Part shown: positions 6,740 to 8,426 of the stretch, piece after piece
Position numbering within the stretch: position 1 is the first letter of the stretch
Layout of the letters: every line of letters begins with the position of its first letter
Assembly: GCA_910576895.1 (NCBI GenBank)
Contig: CAJTJZ010000085.1
Location: forward strand, 606-9,031
Source of the DNA: an uncultured Lachnospiraceae bacterium
GTDB lineage: Bacteria; Bacillota; Clostridia; Lachnospirales; Lachnospiraceae
DNA length: 8,426 bases
Reading direction: 5' to 3'
The notes under the pieces: model-generated
Told to the model about the DNA's origin: nothing
The model's input: only the letters and a program-made list of their open reading frames with translations
Database searches by the model: none
Position numbers and translations under genes: made by a program

Positions 6740-6753
6740 CAGAAAATCTAGCC
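6740..6753 (+). repeat. a2 arm of the retron a1/a2 inverted repeat
   Basis: CAGAAAATCTAGCC is complementary to a1. It is followed by CATTTTTATT (6754-6763), so the a1/a2 stem plus T-run might itself stop some transcription before the main terminator downstream. Confidence 0.82.
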
Positions 6754-6796
6754 CATTTTTATTGAAGTTAGTTGAATAAAATATTATAAAAATCAC

Positions 6797-6844
6797 AAAA
6801 TCAGGACTTTTGACACATCAAGTGTGAACAAAAGTCCTAATTTT
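6797..6844. terminator. Bidirectional intrinsic terminator
   Basis: AGGACTTTTG (6803-6812) pairs perfectly with CAAAAGTCCT (6829-6838). An inner CAC/GTG helix lies above it, and flanking AAAAT/ATTTT pairs extend the stem past one mismatch. A-tracts on one side and T-tracts on the other let it act on both strands. It can end the plus-strand ncRNA and the convergent minus-strand operon that finishes at 6903, insulating the retron from its neighbour. Confidence 0.82.
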
Positions 6845-6902
6845 ATTGGAAAGCTATTTCTTATACTTTGCTTCAATTTTTAAATATACAATCATTGTTG
6901 AA

Positions 6903-7541
6903 TTAAAAATATATATCTAATTCACCTAAAGATTTCTTACATTCTTCTATATCACCATATAGACTACAAATCTCATTTTTGTTTAATAAAATAGGCTTTT
7001 TACTATAACTTATTTTTTGACGATATAGTGAATCAATCAAATCCATTTGCCTATTATTTAATCCATAATAATCGTCCCACCGCTTAAGTGATTTTTGATA
7101 ATCTAAAAGCTGATTTTCTATAATATATCCGCCATTGTTTCTTATTTCATTCCATAATTGATTACTAAATAATTCTCTCCATGTTCCCCAAAAGGCGGCT
7201 GTTATTATTGGTTTCCTTTTTCCATCTATATCATTCAATACATATTGTAGTGTTTCTGATTTAGCAATTTCTAAAATATTATCTGGTATACCAGATAGAT
7301 AATCATATACATCAGATTGGAGATTGAATTTTGATATATCCTGAAATACAGCAACTATATATTGGGGATGAAATGTAATAGTAGCCTTACATCCCCTAGA
7401 ATTATCCATACAATAGTTGAAACCATTCCATGAATGTTCGTAATTTAATTCTGGATACTCTCCAACCGTAACAGCATGTATAATAGCTGCTAAAATACAG
7501 CCTTGATATAATTGTCTCGGTTTTATTTTAATACGTTCCAT
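6903..7541 (-). CDS. Hypothetical protein, 212 aa
   Basis: I do not recognise this gene. It looks like a soluble cytoplasmic protein: no signal peptide, one short hydrophobic helix near the start (GCILAAIIHAVTVG, 14-27) and no clear membrane segment. Seen: an aromatic and Cys-containing block WNGFNYCMDNSRGCKATITF (38-57), followed by beta-like YIVAVF (61-66); cysteines at 15, 44 and 51; a C-terminal half of charged helices with LKRWDDYYGL. The start codon directly follows the TAA of the FlxA-like gene (TAAATG), with only a weak GGGA upstream, so it is probably translated by coupling. It is the last gene before the bidirectional terminator. The block is reminiscent of small polymorphic immunity-like or regulatory proteins, but no assignment is justified. 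Confidence 0.8.
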   Translation of the reverse strand: MERIKIKPRQLYQGCILAAIIHAVTVGEYPELNYEHSWNGFNYCMDNSRGCKATITFHPQYIVAVFQDISKFNLQSDVYDYLSGIPDNILEIAKSETLQYVLNDIDGKRKPIITAAFWGTWRELFSNQLWNEIRNNGGYIIENQLLDYQKSLKRWDDYYGLNNRQMDLIDSLYRQKISYSKKPILLNKNEICSLYGDIEECKKSLGELDIYF

Positions 7542-8108
7542 TTATAGTTCCCTACTACTTTCCCCTTTCGAAACAACATTCGTTTCGTTCTTTTTTTCAT
7601 CTTTTTTCTTATCCAGTGTCTTATCTGTTTTATCCTGTTTAGTCTTTTGATAATCTGATATAGTATCTTGTGTTTCTTTTACCTTGTCTCTTATACTTTG
7701 GGTAATATTATTAATCTTTTCCTGCAAGTCTGTACGAATTTTCTTCATGCCTGTAATCTGTTCTTTTGTTGTTGAAAGGGAAATAATCACTCCTGTATCT
7801 GCTGTGCCTGTTTTCTGATTTCCACCAATCATATGATCAAAGGAAGATTGTTTCTGCTGTTTCTCTCTGCACTGCTCTGTCTGGTGCTGTCTTAACTGTA
7901 TATTCCAGTCGCTAATCTGTTGCTGTAATTCCTGCCGCTTCGTCATCTTTTCTTCCTGCGTTATATCTTTGTTGGAAGAAAGTTCTTGCAACTGTTTTTG
8001 TACATTGGCAATCTGGTTTTGGATATTTCGGCTGTAAGAATCCGTTGTCTGATTCATTCCCACTTGTCGCATTTGTGTATTTACATCATTGATACTGTTA
8101 ATTTCCAT
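7542..8108 (-). CDS. FlxA-like coiled-coil protein, 188 aa
   Basis: Glutamine- and lysine-rich protein resembling the FlxA-like family common in Lachnospiraceae; the function there is unclear (the E. coli founder flxA is a flagellar-regulon gene). Seen: heptad-rich helix about 25-85 with the family-typical run QIANVQKQLQELSSNKD and QEEKMTKRQELQQQISD; a linker with GGNQKTGTADTGVIISLS (95-112); a second coiled coil about 113-155; and a disordered Lys/Asp/Glu tail. There is no membrane or enzymatic motif. The start at 8108 has AAGGAG at 8119-8124, a 9-nt spacing. It starts 20 nt after the upstream gene and abuts the downstream 212-aa gene, so the three form one minus-strand operon. Confidence 0.75.
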   Translation of the reverse strand: MEINSINDVNTQMRQVGMNQTTDSYSRNIQNQIANVQKQLQELSSNKDITQEEKMTKRQELQQQISDWNIQLRQHQTEQCREKQQKQSSFDHMIGGNQKTGTADTGVIISLSTTKEQITGMKKIRTDLQEKINNITQSIRDKVKETQDTISDYQKTKQDKTDKTLDKKKDEKKNETNVVSKGESSREL

Positions 8109-8118
8109 TTTACTTTTT

Positions 8119-8124
8119 CTCCTT
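8119..8124 (-). promoter_or_regulatory. Ribosome binding site of the FlxA-like gene
   Basis: AAGGAG on the minus strand, 10 nt before the ATG at 8108 and in the 20-nt gap after the previous stop. It fixes the start of the FlxA-like gene. Confidence 0.7.
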
Positions 8125-8128
8125 GACC

Positions 8129-8426
8129 TTAAAATTGGAAATACTTTTCCGTTGCCTTTAAGTCCAATTTTGCACCGACTGTCATATTACCCTTTGTATT
8201 TGCTTTGCCTGTATCATTTTCCTTAGCAACTTCTATGATTGTCCGAATATCCATATCATTCAGATAAATTATGCCGTCTTTGGAAGCTGCCAATTTTTCA
8301 TTTAGAAGTTGTTCCGCTTTGTTTGGAGTTGATTTTTCTTCAATCTTTCCATTTGCGCTATCTTCTTTTACTTCTTTCTTTTCTTCTAAAGTTTCAGATA
8401 ATTCTTTTTCCTTTTCAGCCGCCTTT
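8129..8426 (-). CDS. Hypothetical protein, C-terminal 98 residues only
   Basis: Open frame entering from the right edge and ending with TAA at 8131-8129. The visible part starts with a highly charged Glu/Lys stretch (KAAEKEKELSETLEEKKEVK), then a short folded-looking end with NKAEQLLNEKLAASKDGI, YLNDMDIRTIIEVAKEND and NMTVGAKLDLKATEKYFQF. I do not recognise it with confidence. Uncharacterised Lachnospiraceae proteins of similar make-up often accompany FlxA-like genes (DUF6033-type is one possibility, from memory only). The 20-bp gap to the FlxA-like gene indicates an operon. The N-terminus and promoter lie outside the window. Confidence 0.7.
   Translation of the reverse strand, partial: KAAEKEKELSETLEEKKEVKEDSANGKIEEKSTPNKAEQLLNEKLAASKDGIIYLNDMDIRTIIEVAKENDTGKANTKGNMTVGAKLDLKATEKYFQF

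Larger units (their letters stand above)
6543..6753 (+). ncRNA. Candidate retron msr-msd RNA, divergent from the RT operon
   Basis: About 210-nt RNA with the full retron layout. a1 (6545-6558) is followed directly by a G (6559), the expected position of the branching guanosine. Then come a stem-loop (6570-6588) and a tiny one (6591-6602), together the msr part; the long msd hairpin (6617-6715); an unpaired stretch; and a2 (6740-6753). The RT would extend from the 2'-OH of the branch G, copying from next to a2 back through the msd hairpin. No credible ORF is present (only a 70-codon ORF without a ribosome site). Structure and promoter agree on the plus strand. The inverted repeats alone would also fit the minus strand, but that order puts no msr stem-loop behind a1. 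The loop is GC-rich in very AT-rich surroundings. The exact msDNA ends cannot be read from sequence. Confidence 0.8.

Noticed and set aside
6543..6753. Reading the msr-msd from the minus strand, co-transcribed with the RT operon
   Set aside because: The inverted repeats permit it, but then no stem-loop follows a1. I found no promoter on that strand between the terminator and the repeat, whereas the plus-strand promoter starts exactly at a1. Kept as a testable alternative.
6567..6779. Plus-strand 70-codon ORF starting ATGCTTTGGGG
   Set aside because: It lies inside the structured ncRNA, has no ribosome binding site, and reads straight through both arms of the msd hairpin.
6344..6902. CRISPR array, tRNA or riboswitch in the intergenic region
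   Set aside because: There are no regularly spaced repeats beyond the two-copy promoter unit and no cloverleaf. The structured element is better explained as a retron RNA.

Overview
The window is AT-rich DNA with consensus SigmaA-type promoters, AGGAG-type ribosome binding sites and a FlxA-like coiled-coil gene. This points to a low-GC Firmicute, most likely a gut Clostridia/Lachnospiraceae chromosome (inference from style and gene content; no marker gene is present). Every protein gene I can support lies on the minus strand.

Right part (6903-8426, minus): an apparent chromosomal operon. It holds the C-terminus of an unrecognised Lys/Glu-rich protein, a FlxA-like coiled-coil protein and a 212-aa protein of unknown function. 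A bidirectional hairpin terminator (6797-6844) closes it.

Left and central part (1-6760): a retron-type defence locus. Read on the minus strand it encodes a 921-aa alpha-helical-repeat (ARM/HEAT-like) protein, a 585-aa winged-helix plus SWIM zinc-finger protein, and a retron reverse transcriptase whose C-terminus runs off the window. This set matches what I recall as type XIII retrons (RT + WHSWIM + ARM). The WHSWIM and RT genes overlap by three bases and are probably translationally coupled.

The best find is in the 559-bp gap upstream of the ARM gene. It holds what looks like a complete msr-msd retron RNA, encoded on the PLUS strand and so divergent from the RT operon. A consensus promoter (TTGACA, 16 bp, TATAAT) predicts a start within about 2 nt of a 14-bp a1/a2 inverted repeat. 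Between a1 and a2 lie a small msr stem-loop and a long msd hairpin whose core is a perfect 17-bp stem with a 17-nt loop. A second, oppositely directed promoter 55 bp away (6426-6454) serves the protein operon. Each arm of the msd stem also contains the 10-bp palindrome ACCGTACGGT.

A decayed IS200/IS605-type tnpB element (about 2899-3560) sits between the ARM and WHSWIM genes. It is missing its left part, is frameshifted and appears internally deleted. Whether the retron operon still works as one transcript across it is open.

By analogy with studied retrons, RT and ncRNA would make a branched msDNA-RNA hybrid that, with the helical-repeat and SWIM proteins, forms a toxin-antitoxin-like anti-phage complex. 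The toxic activity of this type is not evident from the sequence.
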